From assembly GCF_011682145.1 (NCBI RefSeq), contig NZ_WHJH01000041.1, forward strand, positions 1-62,978: 62,978 nucleotides of DNA, in the 5' to 3' direction. The stretch's first letter is position 1, and every line of letters starts with the position of its first letter. The notes under the pieces are model-generated. The model saw only the letters and a list, made by a program, of their open reading frames with translations, was not told the origin of the DNA and made no database searches. Shown here in pieces: positions 47,383-55,839 of this stretch. The DNA comes from Massilia mucilaginosa (GTDB lineage Bacteria; Pseudomonadota; Gammaproteobacteria; Burkholderiales; Burkholderiaceae_D). A program made the translations under genes and the position numbers.

Positions 47383-48579
47383 ATGCGTCTTCTTCTCTGG
47401 TTAGTCGCGCTGATGGCAGCGGCCATCGGCATTGCCGTGACGGCACGCTTCAATCCGGGCAACGTGGTGTTTTTCTACCCGCCGCACCGGATCGACATGT
47501 CGCTCAATTTCTTCGTGGTGGTCGTGGCGCTGCTGTTCCTGGTGGTGTACGCGCTGCTGCGCGCCGCGCGCGCCACCTTCGGCATGCCGGCCCGGGTCGC
47601 CGCCTACCGCAAGAGCAAGCGCGAGCGCGACGGCAACAAGGGCTTGCGCGATGCGCTCAAGGCCCTGTTCGAAGGCCGTTTCGGGCACGCCGAAAAAGCC
47701 GCCATGCGCGCCGCCGAACTGCCCGAAAACGCCGGCATCGCCGCCCTGATCGGCGCCCGCGCGGCGCACCGCATGCGCCAGGGCGCGCGGCGCGACAACT
47801 GGCTGGCCGGCGTGGTGCACGACAATGCGCTGAAAACCGCGCGCCTGATGACCATGACCGAACTGCTGGTCGACGATCACCAGCCGCACGCGGCGCTCGA
47901 CGCCGTGGCCGAACTCAATGCCAGCGGCACGCGCCACATCCATGCGCTGCAATGGTCGATGAAGGCGCACCAGCAAGCCAAGAACTGGCCGGAAGTGCTG
48001 CGCCTGGTGCGTTCGCTCGACAAGCACAAGGCGCTGCATCCGGCCTTGTCGGCGCGCCTGCGCGAGCTGGCGTATGACGCCTTGCTGTCCGACAGTTCGC
48101 ACGACGCCGAATCGATTTTGCGCGTGTGGTCGACCGTGCCGACCGCCGACCGGGTGAAACCGTACGTGGCGGCGCGCGCCGCGGCGGCCCTGAACGCGCG
48201 CGGCTTGCATGATGAAGCGCGCGCCAGCGCCGAGGAAGCGCTGCGCGCCGACTGGGACGACCGCGTGGTGCGCGCCTACCGCGAGTCGGCCGCGCAGGCG
48301 GGGTCGCCGGCGCTGCTGGCCCAGATCGAGCATTGCGAAGCGTGGATGAAACAGCGCCCGACCGACGCCGAACTGGCGCTGACCCTGGGCTCGCTGTGCC
48401 TGAAACAGAAACTGTGGGGCAAGGCGCAGCGTTACCTGGAACAGGCCTTGTCGGACGCGACCGAGCCGCGCATGGTGCGCGAGGCGCACTTGAAGCTGGC
48501 GCAGATGCACGAAGCGCTCGGACAGCAGGAAGAGGCGAACGCGCATTTCAGGCAGTGTGCGCTGGCGAGTATTTTGTAG
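47383..48579 (+). CDS. hemY: HemY-like TPR membrane protein
   Basis: A 398-residue inner-membrane protein with two N-terminal transmembrane helices (LLLWLVALMAAAIGIAVTA and FFVVVVALLFLVVYALL) and a tetratricopeptide-type helical body (KNWPEVLRLVRSL, WGKAQRYLEQALSD, EAHLKLAQMHEALGQQEEAN). It accompanies HemX in proteobacteria and is thought to aid late haem synthesis, but is unrelated to protoporphyrinogen oxidase of the same name. Starts one base after hemX ends. Confidence 0.93.
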   Translation: MRLLLWLVALMAAAIGIAVTARFNPGNVVFFYPPHRIDMSLNFFVVVVALLFLVVYALLRAARATFGMPARVAAYRKSKRERDGNKGLRDALKALFEGRFGHAEKAAMRAAELPENAGIAALIGARAAHRMRQGARRDNWLAGVVHDNALKTARLMTMTELLVDDHQPHAALDAVAELNASGTRHIHALQWSMKAHQQAKNWPEVLRLVRSLDKHKALHPALSARLRELAYDALLSDSSHDAESILRVWSTVPTADRVKPYVAARAAAALNARGLHDEARASAEEALRADWDDRVVRAYRESAAQAGSPALLAQIEHCEAWMKQRPTDAELALTLGSLCLKQKLWGKAQRYLEQALSDATEPRMVREAHLKLAQMHEALGQQEEANAHFRQCALASIL

Positions 48580-48589
48580 GCGTGTGATG

Positions 48590-48645
48590 AAGACCGCTAG
48601 CCTGTAGACCGTCCAAGACCGCTAGCCTTTTAGGTTGGCGGTATT
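48590..48645. repeat. Direct repeat and hairpin after hemY
   Basis: AAGACCGCTAGCCT occurs at 48590-48603 and 48615-48628. The second copy also forms a hairpin with AGGTTGGCGGT (11 bp including two G-T pairs, TTT loop). No T-run follows. It may attenuate or terminate the hem transcript before ppa. Confidence 0.5.
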
Positions 48646-48789
48646 ACCACTTAGCTCACCGATTCCGCATGCGTTAGAGCAAGTTTCTCGGGTTTGCCTG
48701 AACTACCGTGCTTGCTGCAATGCACAAGCCTGCATGAAATGTCGTTATAATGTCGGCCATTGACCCCCTCAGCAATCTAAGGATATCCC

Positions 48790-49335
48790 ATGAGTTTGAA
48801 TAAAGTCTCCTCCGGCCGCGACGTGCCGAACGATTTCAACGTGATCATCGAAATCCCGATGAATGCCGATCCGATCAAGTACGAAGTGGACAAGGAATCG
48901 GGCGCGATTTTCGTCGACCGTTTCATGGGTACCGCCATGCACTACCCGTGCAACTACGGCTACGTGCCGAACACCATCGCCGATGATGGCGACCCGTGCG
49001 ACGTGCTGGTCATTACCCCGTTCCCGCTGATCCCTGGCGTCGTGGTTCGTTGCCGCGCCATCGGCGTGCTGAAAATGACCGACGAAGCCGGCGGCGACGC
49101 CAAGGTGCTGGCCGTTCCTGTCGATAAGATCCTGCCGATCTACAAGCACTGGCAGAAGCCGGAAGACATGAACGAACTGCGCCTGCAGCAGATCCAGCAC
49201 TTCTTCGAGCACTACAAAGACCTGGAGCCAGGCAAGTGGGTCAAGATCGAAGGCTGGGGCGGTCCTGAGGATGCCAAGGCAGAAATCATGGGCGGCATCG
49301 CCGCTTACGATAAAGACATCGCCGCCAAGGCGTAA
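48790..49335 (+). CDS. ppa: Inorganic pyrophosphatase
   Basis: A 181-residue family I soluble pyrophosphatase. It has [46 protein letters not shown] with the metal-binding aspartates, and KVLAVP. AAGGATATCCC precedes the ATG. It pulls biosynthetic reactions by hydrolysing PPi. It closes the hem-ppa housekeeping block. Confidence 0.97.
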   Translation: MSLNKVSSGRDVPNDFNVIIEIPMNADPIKYEVDKESGAIFVDRFMGTAMHYPCNYGYVPNTIADDGDPCDVLVITPFPLIPGVVVRCRAIGVLKMTDEAGGDAKVLAVPVDKILPIYKHWQKPEDMNELRLQQIQHFFEHYKDLEPGKWVKIEGWGGPEDAKAEIMGGIAAYDKDIAAKA

Positions 49336-49341
49336 GCCTTC

Positions 49342-49370
49342 ACCCGCCGTTGCCAACGGCAGCGGCGGGT
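49342..49370 (+). terminator. Hairpin just after ppa
   Basis: ACCCGCCG pairs with CGGCGGGT across a 13-base loop six bases after the ppa stop codon. T-run weak. Confidence 0.45.
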
Positions 49371-49383
49371 TCAGGTAGTACGC

Positions 49384-49409
49384 CGACGCGCTCCCCAGGG
49401 AGCGCGTCG
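49384..49409. terminator. Bidirectional hairpin between ppa and protease gene
   Basis: A perfect 12-bp stem CGACGCGCTCCC / GGGAGCGCGTCG with only two bases between the arms, lying between convergent genes. It probably terminates both. Confidence 0.6.
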
Positions 49410-49427
49410 TGCGTTTACAGCGCCGTT

Positions 49428-50867
49428 TTACCAGCCAATATCCTGCAACAAGGGAAAGGTCAGGTCATGCGGCGGAATCACATCGTGCGCCAGGCCGGGG
49501 TTGATGGACGGCTCCATCAACTGGTTCGGCCTGGTGTCGACCGAGTAGTGCGACACCGACGAGCCCGGCGAGTATTCTTCGGGGCTGTACATGCGCACGC
49601 GCCGCACCCAGTCGGTACCCGCCAGTTTGTCGGGATCGACGCCCAGGCTGGCGATCACGCCCGACGAGGTGCGCGAACGCCGGTACATCGCCGTCTTGAG
49701 CTGCTCGCCGGTAGCCTTGTCGATACGGACCGCCGGGATGCGCACGGCCGGGTCGCTGCCGCCCAGCGGGCTGACCGGATCGCCGGTGTTTTCCATCACC
49801 ACCATGCCGCGCGCTCCCGCATTTTGCAAAATGCGCGCCTTGGTCACGAAGGGGCAGGCGCCGCGGTCGACCAGGGCGATATTGCCGCGCACCGCCATCG
49901 CGTTGGCCGGACTGAGCGGGGTGCAGGCCAGGCCGCTGCCGTTGGCCTGGTCGATCAGCGGCATCAGCTCGCCCGTCACCGCGTTTTGCCCAAGTGGCGG
50001 CCCGAACGAGGCATCGCCCACCGGGTGCTTGCCGCCGGCCCGGCCCGCCGCCATGCCGCTGATGAGCAGTTGCGGCTCGGGCGAGAGGATCCGCGCGGCG
50101 GCCTTGTAGACGCGCTCGCCGTTCCACGACAGGGTGGCGCCGCCGATGGCCGACAGGCGCCGCTCTTCATCTTTCATGTTGACCCAGGCTTTGTTGTTGC
50201 GGATATCGACCAGGAAGTGGTCCCAGATCGATGGCGTGCCGTAGAAAAACTCGCCGGTGCCCTCGTCGGTGAAGTTCTGGAAGCCCAGCCCATGCGCCAG
50301 TTCGTGCAGCAGCACGGCCACCAGGTCGATTTGCTCGCCGGCCTGGCGGTCGAGCCCGAGGTAGAAGGGCGAGCCGGGCAGGCAGTCGGGGAACAGGCCG
50401 AGACGGGAATTGAAGCGCGCGCGGATGTGCGCTTCGCCCGGCGTCGCCATGTCCTTGCCCGCCAGCTTGCTGGCCAAGGCCCCCGGATACCAGGTGTCGG
50501 CCTTGGGCGCGCGCGGAAAATCGGAAAAGACTTCGACGGCGCCGGCCGAGCCGAGTACGGCGCCCCCGGCATTGCAGGCGAGCGGCTCGAACGAGGCGGC
50601 CACCCTGACCGGGACCGGGCTGGTGATGGTGCGGGCCCAGATGTCGGCCGCGTGCTGGAACGCAATGAGGCGTTGCGCACCGAGCGTACGCCCGCTGTTG
50701 CCGCCGACCGGCTGCGCCGGCGTGGGATCGTTGAAGCCCACGTTGGGGGCATTGCCGTTGACGATGGTGATGGTGATGGTGGTGGCGGCCACGGCGGCGC
50801 CGACGGTGCAGCAGGCGAGGGCGAGCGCGGCGGCGGCCTGGCGCAGGAAGCGGTGTTTATTGCTCAT
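49428..50867 (-). CDS. Secreted zinc metalloprotease with PA domain
   Basis: A 479-residue exported protein with signal peptide (QAAAALALACCTVGAAVAA). The zinc site is LLHELAHGLGFQNF (HExxHGLGF) near residue 190, in an N-terminal catalytic segment. A protease-associated (PA) domain follows at about residues 300-400 (ANAMAVRGNIALVDRGACPFVTKARILQNAGARGMVVMEN), and the end MEPSINPGLAHDVIPPHDLTFPLLQDIGW resembles the met-turn/C-terminal region of this protease group. The insert of a PA domain into a metalloprotease is typical of a family common in soil beta- and gammaproteobacteria. GGGGAG precedes the ATG. Translationally coupled to the small gene upstream. Confidence 0.82.
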   Translation of the reverse strand: MSNKHRFLRQAAAALALACCTVGAAVAATTITITIVNGNAPNVGFNDPTPAQPVGGNSGRTLGAQRLIAFQHAADIWARTITSPVPVRVAASFEPLACNAGGAVLGSAGAVEVFSDFPRAPKADTWYPGALASKLAGKDMATPGEAHIRARFNSRLGLFPDCLPGSPFYLGLDRQAGEQIDLVAVLLHELAHGLGFQNFTDEGTGEFFYGTPSIWDHFLVDIRNNKAWVNMKDEERRLSAIGGATLSWNGERVYKAAARILSPEPQLLISGMAAGRAGGKHPVGDASFGPPLGQNAVTGELMPLIDQANGSGLACTPLSPANAMAVRGNIALVDRGACPFVTKARILQNAGARGMVVMENTGDPVSPLGGSDPAVRIPAVRIDKATGEQLKTAMYRRSRTSSGVIASLGVDPDKLAGTDWVRRVRMYSPEEYSPGSSVSHYSVDTRPNQLMEPSINPGLAHDVIPPHDLTFPLLQDIGW

Positions 50868-51237
50868 GCTGGCGCTCCCCGGCTGGCTTGGCAGCATCAT
50901 GATGGGTGGCATGCCGGGCGGCGCTTTCGCCTTCCACGCAGTGCTGGACCAGCTTGCCGTCGGGCGTGCGCGACACCACGGAATACACCATGCCGCGCTC
51001 GCCGAGGCTCACGCTGCGGGTGCCGTCGGCACGCACGCTGGCCTGCGGCTGCGGAGGCGCCACTTGCGGTTGCGGCAAGGCGGCGCGCATGGCGCGCAGC
51101 TCGGCGGCGGTGGCCGGACGCAGCTGCCCGGATTGCTTGTCGCGCACCACGGCCATGCCATCGGATTGCTCTGCCGCCACGGCTGCCGTCGACAAGGCGG
51201 CCAGCGCGCAGCAGGTGATCAGGGTTTTACTGAACAT
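50857..51237 (-). CDS. Small secreted protein coupled to the protease
   Basis: A 126-residue exported protein: signal peptide MFSKTLITCCALAALSTAAVA, then a basic-acidic domain with SGQLRPATAAELRAMRAAL and a Pro/Gln linker. It ends in a histidine-rich tail HATHHDAAKPAGERQHEQ that could bind metal. It overlaps the protease start by 11 bases. Family not recognised by me. Coupled synthesis suggests it acts with the protease, for example as inhibitor, chaperone or zinc donor. Confidence 0.7.
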   Translation of the reverse strand: MFSKTLITCCALAALSTAAVAAEQSDGMAVVRDKQSGQLRPATAAELRAMRAALPQPQVAPPQPQASVRADGTRSVSLGERGMVYSVVSRTPDGKLVQHCVEGESAARHATHHDAAKPAGERQHEQ

Positions 51238-51259
51238 ATCGGGTTTCTCCTGGATGGAT

Positions 51260-51922
51260 TCACGTTAGCTGCCGGCGCCGAAGCACGACCAGGGCGCCCA
51301 GGCCGGCCAGCAGCATCAGATAGGTGCCTGGTTCGGGCACCGTGGTAACTAAGACAGCGTCGATGCCGATATAGTTCGCCGCCGAGGCGTCGCCGACGTA
51401 ACGAAATGCGAATCGCCCCTGGCCGTTGTAGTCGATACTGGAAATAACTTGCTGCCAGACAGTGGGATAGTCGGAGATGCCGCCCAGCACGCCGAGCACC
51501 GTGTTGAAGCCGCCGGTCTCGCTGCCCGTGCCGGCGGAAAAGCGCACCTCGAGCGTGTCGCCGAAGCCGCTGGCGCTGGCCGAGCGCGTGAAGAACGACA
51601 CTTCGCTGGGACCGATCAGGCTCACGACCGGCGTGATCAGCCAGTTGTCGACGCTGCCCATGCCGTTTTGCGCGCTCAGGTAATTGGCGGCGACGTAGGA
51701 CGACGCCGGACCGGACGGGGCCGGGAAGACCCCGGGGTTGCCCTGCGACCAGGCCAGGCCCGGCGGCACGCTGTTGTTGACGCGTAGCCAGTTATTGAGG
51801 GTGCCGATGTCGTTGAATTCTTCGTTGAGGACGACGATGGGGACGCTGGTCTGAGCGACGGCGGGCAGCGCGGCGGCCATGGCGATGCTCGCCACGGCAA
51901 TCAGGTTTTGATGGGGTTTCAT
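51260..51922 (-). CDS. PEP-CTERM, choice-of-anchor-type secreted protein
   Basis: A 220-residue exported protein. It has a signal peptide (AVASIAMAAALPAVAQ), then a jelly-roll-like domain (LNEEFNDIGTLNNWLRVNNS, DNWLITPVVSLIGPSEVSFFTRSA) resembling choice-of-anchor J/cleaved-adhesin domains. It ends in a PEP-CTERM sorting signal: VPEPGTYLMLLAG, hydrophobic helix, then RRRQ. This signal is processed by an exosortase, linking the protein to exopolysaccharide-associated export. GAAAG lies upstream of the start. Confidence 0.88.
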   Translation of the reverse strand: MKPHQNLIAVASIAMAAALPAVAQTSVPIVVLNEEFNDIGTLNNWLRVNNSVPPGLAWSQGNPGVFPAPSGPASSYVAANYLSAQNGMGSVDNWLITPVVSLIGPSEVSFFTRSASASGFGDTLEVRFSAGTGSETGGFNTVLGVLGGISDYPTVWQQVISSIDYNGQGRFAFRYVGDASAANYIGIDAVLVTTVPEPGTYLMLLAGLGALVVLRRRQLT

Positions 51923-52121
51923 GGTCGTTCTTTCAGCAATTGCCAGAAGGATGGCGCTTCACTCGCGCTGGCAGGCGCGAGGCCACGGTTGACCCCATCA
52001 TAGGAGTGGGCGGGGCGGCGGCATTGATGTGCGCTTAAAGAACGGGGGGCGTTTTCAGGCTATTCCGGGGAACTTAACTGAAGAAGCGTGGCGAAGTTTG
52101 ATGGAGCGGGGGAGGCGCAGC

Positions 52122-52152
52122 AAAAAGAGCGTCCCTGCGAGCGCAGGGACGC
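52122..52152 (-). terminator. Terminator of the liv-type operon
   Basis: On the minus strand: perfect 10-bp stem GCGTCCCTGC / GCAGGGACGC with a 4-base loop, followed by TCTTTTTG. It lies 13 bases after the last permease stop. Confidence 0.85.
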
Positions 52153-52164
52153 CGCAAGGATCGA

Positions 52165-53247
52165 TCAGTGGGCGCCGCTGCGCGCGGCGAGCCTGCGCAA
52201 ACGCAGTTTGCCGACAATGCCGATCGGGAAGAAGTAGATCGACAGCACGAACAGCACGCCCAGCCACAGCATCCAGCGGTCCGGATGCAGGGCCTGGGCC
52301 AGCACGGGCACGCCCTCCAGCGCGGCCGAGCCTTGCGCCATCAGCGACTTGAGATAGTTCTGGGCGATGATGAACAAGGTGGCGCCCACCACCGCGCCGT
52401 ACATGGTGCCCATGCCGCCGATCACCACGATCAGCAGGATGTCGGTCATGACCTCGAAGCCGAGCATGGTTTTGGGGCCGACGTAGCGCAGCCACAGCGC
52501 CATCAGCGCGCCGGCCAGCGCCGCCACCAGCGCCGCCAGCACATTCGCCCAGATGCGGTACAGCACGGTGCGGTAGCCCAGCGCCTCGGCGCGGAACTCG
52601 TTTTCGCGGATCGCTTGCAACACGCGCCCGAACGGCGAATTGACCAGCCGCAGCAGGAACAGGAACAGCAACAGGCAGCCGCCGAACACGATGTAGTACG
52701 TGATCAGCTTGCCGTCGATGGCGCGCCCGAACAGCTCGCTTTCAAACAGGCGAAAGCCCGGCGTGAGCAGTTCCGGCACGCTGAAGGTCTTGCCGTCTTC
52801 GCCGCCGGTCAGGTCGGACAGTTGCGAGGCCAGCACGGCGAACGAGGCCGCCACCGCGAGCGTGATCATGGCGTAGAAAATGGCGCGCACGCGCAGCGCG
52901 AACAGGCCCACCACCAGGGCCAGCGCCAGGGTCAGCAGCAGGGCCAGCGCGATGCCGATCAGCATCGCGCCCCAGGTCGGTTCGCCATGCGAGAGCCCCA
53001 GCCCGACGCCGTAGGCGCCGATGCCGAAGAACATGGTGTGGGCGAAGGACACGATCCCGGTGTAACCGAGCAGCAAGTCGTAGGAGGCCACCAGCACGAT
53101 GTAGACGCAGATGGTGGCGGCGGTGTTGAGCGGACGCGCGCCGCTGGTGATGAAGGGCGCCAGCGCCAGTCCCAGCAGGATCAGCAGCAGGGTGGCGGAC
53201 AGGGCCCGGCTGCGCGGCATGTCGCCGGATAACAATTGATTGAGCAT
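52165..53247 (-). CDS. livM: LivM-type ABC permease
   Basis: A 360-residue membrane permease of the branched-chain amino acid/amide (HAAT) family. Its motifs include LLGYTGIVSFAHTMFFGIGAYG, VLQAIRENEFRAEALGYRTVLYR and VVIGGMGTMYGAVVGA. About nine helices. Pairs with LivH-type subunit to form the channel. Last gene of the receptor-hydrolase-ABC operon, 9 bases after the livH-like stop. Confidence 0.93.
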   Translation of the reverse strand: MLNQLLSGDMPRSRALSATLLLILLGLALAPFITSGARPLNTAATICVYIVLVASYDLLLGYTGIVSFAHTMFFGIGAYGVGLGLSHGEPTWGAMLIGIALALLLTLALALVVGLFALRVRAIFYAMITLAVAASFAVLASQLSDLTGGEDGKTFSVPELLTPGFRLFESELFGRAIDGKLITYYIVFGGCLLLFLFLLRLVNSPFGRVLQAIRENEFRAEALGYRTVLYRIWANVLAALVAALAGALMALWLRYVGPKTMLGFEVMTDILLIVVIGGMGTMYGAVVGATLFIIAQNYLKSLMAQGSAALEGVPVLAQALHPDRWMLWLGVLFVLSIYFFPIGIVGKLRLRRLAARSGAH

Positions 53248-53256
53248 GGAATGTCC

Positions 53257-54327
53257 TTAGCGCCGCAGGTTGGAATACAGGCCGGCCGGGCGCCACAGCA
53301 GGATGGCGATCATCAGGGCAATGTTCGACACCAGCGCGAATTTGGGCAGCAGAAAGCCGGCATAGTTGGCCACCAGCGCCATCAGCAGCGCGCCGATGAA
53401 GCAGCCGCCGACCGAGCCCAGGCCGCCGATGATGATGACGATAAAGATCATCACCATCATCTCGCCGCCCATGGCCGCGTTCAGGGTTTCCTTGTACAGG
53501 CCCCAGAGCACGCCGCCCAGGCCGGCCAGCGCCGAGCCGGCCGCGAACACGGCCACGAACAGGCGCCGGATGCGGTAGCCCATGGCTTCGACCATCTCGC
53601 GGTTTTCGACGCCGGCGCGGATCAACAGGCCGACCTTGGTGCGGTTGAGCACCAGGAACATGGCGACGAACACCACGAGGCCGATCACCACCGCCACCAG
53701 CCGGTACTTTTCGACGGCCGCGTCGCCCAGCAGCACCGCGCCGCGCAGGCTGGCCGGCAGCGGCAGGGGAATCTGCTCGGCGCCCCAGATCACGCTGATC
53801 AGTTGTTCGGCCACGATCATGCCGCCCATCGTGATCAGGATCTGCTTGAGATGCTGGCCGTACACGGGCGCGATGATGATGCGCTCGAAGGCCCAGCCGA
53901 GCAGGGCGGTGGCAAGCATGGCCACCGCGATTGCCAGGCCAAGCACGCCCAGGTTGATCAGCAGAGAATCGACGTCGAGCCAGCCGCGCATGGGAATCAG
54001 GACCATGGTGGCGGCATAGGCGCCGACCGAGACGAAGGCGCCATGGCCGAAGTTGAGCACGTCCATCAGCCCGAACACGAGCGTCAGGCCGCTGGCCATG
54101 ATGAAGATCATCATGCCCATCGCCAGGCCGGCGATGGTCAGGGTGACCCAGGTGGGAAAGCTGCCCACGAGCGGCAGCATGAGCAGGATCAGGGCCGGCA
54201 CCAGCAGCAGCGGCGCGAGGTCGCGCCTGGCTGCCGGCAAGGGCGCGTCGTTGGATGCGGCCGGCAGGGCCGTGGCCGCGCTCACCGGAGGCGATTTGGT
54301 GGTCACGTGGTTGGTCTCCGTGTTCAT
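53257..54327 (-). CDS. livH: LivH-type ABC permease
   Basis: A 356-residue permease with a 45-residue Ala/Pro-rich cytoplasmic leader before the first helix, unusual for LivH. Family motifs are SGLTLVFGLMDVLNFGHGAFVSVGAY, RTKVGLLIRAGVENREMVEAMGY and IIIGGLGSVGGCFIGALL. The ATG at 54327 overlaps the livF stop by one base (TAATG); the longer frame upstream lies within livF. Confidence 0.93.
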   Translation of the reverse strand: MNTETNHVTTKSPPVSAATALPAASNDAPLPAARRDLAPLLLVPALILLMLPLVGSFPTWVTLTIAGLAMGMMIFIMASGLTLVFGLMDVLNFGHGAFVSVGAYAATMVLIPMRGWLDVDSLLINLGVLGLAIAVAMLATALLGWAFERIIIAPVYGQHLKQILITMGGMIVAEQLISVIWGAEQIPLPLPASLRGAVLLGDAAVEKYRLVAVVIGLVVFVAMFLVLNRTKVGLLIRAGVENREMVEAMGYRIRRLFVAVFAAGSALAGLGGVLWGLYKETLNAAMGGEMMVMIFIVIIIGGLGSVGGCFIGALLMALVANYAGFLLPKFALVSNIALMIAILLWRPAGLYSNLRR

Positions 54328-55064
54328 TATTGATGTGCGCTCAGCGAAAGCCCGAGCAGGCGTTGCTGCAAGTTGTCGTCCTCGACCAGTTCGCGCATGG
54401 CGCCGGCGTGGACCACTTTGCCGTCGTCCATCACCGAGACCGTGTCGCCCAGATGCCGGACGAAGCTGAAGTTCTGCTCGACCAGCAGGATGGTGGTGTC
54501 GGTTTGCTTGAGTTCGCGAAAGGCGGCGATCAGGCTCTGGATGATGGCCGGGGCCAGGCCCTTGGTCGGTTCGTCGATCAGGATCAGCTTGCGCGGCTCG
54601 ACGATGGCGCGGGCGATCGCCACCATCTGCTTTTGCCCGCCAGACAAATTGCCGGCCGGGTAGTGCCAGAATTTGCGCAGCGCCGGAAAGAAGCCGAAGA
54701 TCCATTCCACGCGCGCCTCGTCGAGCGGCCCGTTGCGCGCCGCCAGGTACAGGTTCTCGCGCACGGTCAGGTCGGAAAACACGGCCATCGATTCGGGCAC
54801 GTAGGCAATGCCGAGCTGGGCGATGTCGGGGGTGGGCAGGGCGGCGATGTCGCGTCCGTCGAAGCGCACCGTGCCGGCGGACGCTTTCCATAGCCCCATG
54901 ATGGTGCGCAGGGTGGTGGTCTTGCCGGCCCCGTTGCGGCCCAGCAGCACCGACAGGCCGCCGCGCGGCACCGTCAGATCGACCCCTTGCAGGATGTGGT
55001 ATTCGCCGATGTGGGTGTGGACCCCGCGCAGTTGAAGGATCGGATCAGGCATAGGGTTAAGCAT
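54327..55064 (-). CDS. livF: LivF-type ABC ATPase
   Basis: A 245-residue ATPase: Walker A GRNGAGKTTT, Q-loop IAYVPESMAVF, signature LSGGQKQMVAIARAI, Walker B LILIDEPTKGLAP, and the LivF-typical LLVEQNFSFVRHL. Overlaps livG by 8 bases. Energises the importer with LivG. Confidence 0.95.
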   Translation of the reverse strand: MLNPMPDPILQLRGVHTHIGEYHILQGVDLTVPRGGLSVLLGRNGAGKTTTLRTIMGLWKASAGTVRFDGRDIAALPTPDIAQLGIAYVPESMAVFSDLTVRENLYLAARNGPLDEARVEWIFGFFPALRKFWHYPAGNLSGGQKQMVAIARAIVEPRKLILIDEPTKGLAPAIIQSLIAAFRELKQTDTTILLVEQNFSFVRHLGDTVSVMDDGKVVHAGAMRELVEDDNLQQRLLGLSLSAHQ

Positions 55065-55839
55065 GCTCGGGCGTCCCCTCGGGTGTCCCCAAATAGGCTT
55101 CCTGGACGATGGCCGAGGCCATCACCTCGGCCGGATTGCCGTCGGCCACCAGGGTGCCGTTGTGCAGGACGATGATGCGGTCGGCCAGCGAGCGCACCAC
55201 GTCCATCTTGTGTTCGACCAGCAAAATGGTCTTGTTGCGCTCGGCCTTGACCTGGTGGATCAGGTCGAGCACGACCGGCACTTCGTCCACGCTCATGCCG
55301 GCGGTCGGTTCGTCGAACATCATCACGGAGGGCTCCAGGGCCAGCAGGATCGCCACTTCGAGCTTGCGCTTGTCGCCGTGCGACAGGGCCGCCACGCGGG
55401 TGTCGCGCCGGCCGGCCATGGAGACCCGTTCGAGGTAATGGTCGGCGCGCACGATCAGGTCCTGGTGGCTGGACCAGCGCGAGAACATGTTCATGCCGAT
55501 CCGCGCCCGGCTCTGCACCGCCAGGCGCACGTTTTCGGCCACCGTCAGGTGCGGGAACAGGTTGGTCAGCTGGAAGGCGCGCCCGATGCCCAGCGCGGTG
55601 CGTTTGGCCGCGCCGTGACGGGTGATGTCGGCGCCTTCGAGCAGGACCGTGCCGGAGGTGGCCGGCAACTGGCCCGACATCAGGTTGAAGTAAGTGGTCT
55701 TGCCGGCGCCGTTGGGGCCGACGATCACGGTCAGGGTGCCGGGATAGAAATCGGCGCTGACCTGGTTGACCGCCACGTGCCCGCCGAAGCGAATGCTCAG
55801 CTCGCGCGTGGACAGCGACGGCATGGCCGCCGGCGTCAT
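55057..55839 (-). CDS. livG: LivG-type ABC ATPase
   Basis: A 260-residue ATPase: Walker A GPNGAGKTT, IGRAFQLTNLFPHLTVAENVRLAV (LivG-type Q-loop), signature ALSHGDKRKLEVAILLA, Walker B VMMFDEPTAGMS, and LLVEHKMDVVRSLADRI. Start MTPAAMPSL overlaps the binding-protein stop (ATGA). The variant signature LSHGDKRK occurs in LivG/UrtD-type subunits. Confidence 0.95.
   Translation of the reverse strand: MTPAAMPSLSTRELSIRFGGHVAVNQVSADFYPGTLTVIVGPNGAGKTTYFNLMSGQLPATSGTVLLEGADITRHGAAKRTALGIGRAFQLTNLFPHLTVAENVRLAVQSRARIGMNMFSRWSSHQDLIVRADHYLERVSMAGRRDTRVAALSHGDKRKLEVAILLALEPSVMMFDEPTAGMSVDEVPVVLDLIHQVKAERNKTILLVEHKMDVVRSLADRIIVLHNGTLVADGNPAEVMASAIVQEAYLGTPEGTPEHA

Noticed and set aside
48590-48645. Direct repeat after hemY as an attachment site
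   Set aside because: No tRNA, integrase or mobile gene lies nearby; a hairpin explanation is simpler.
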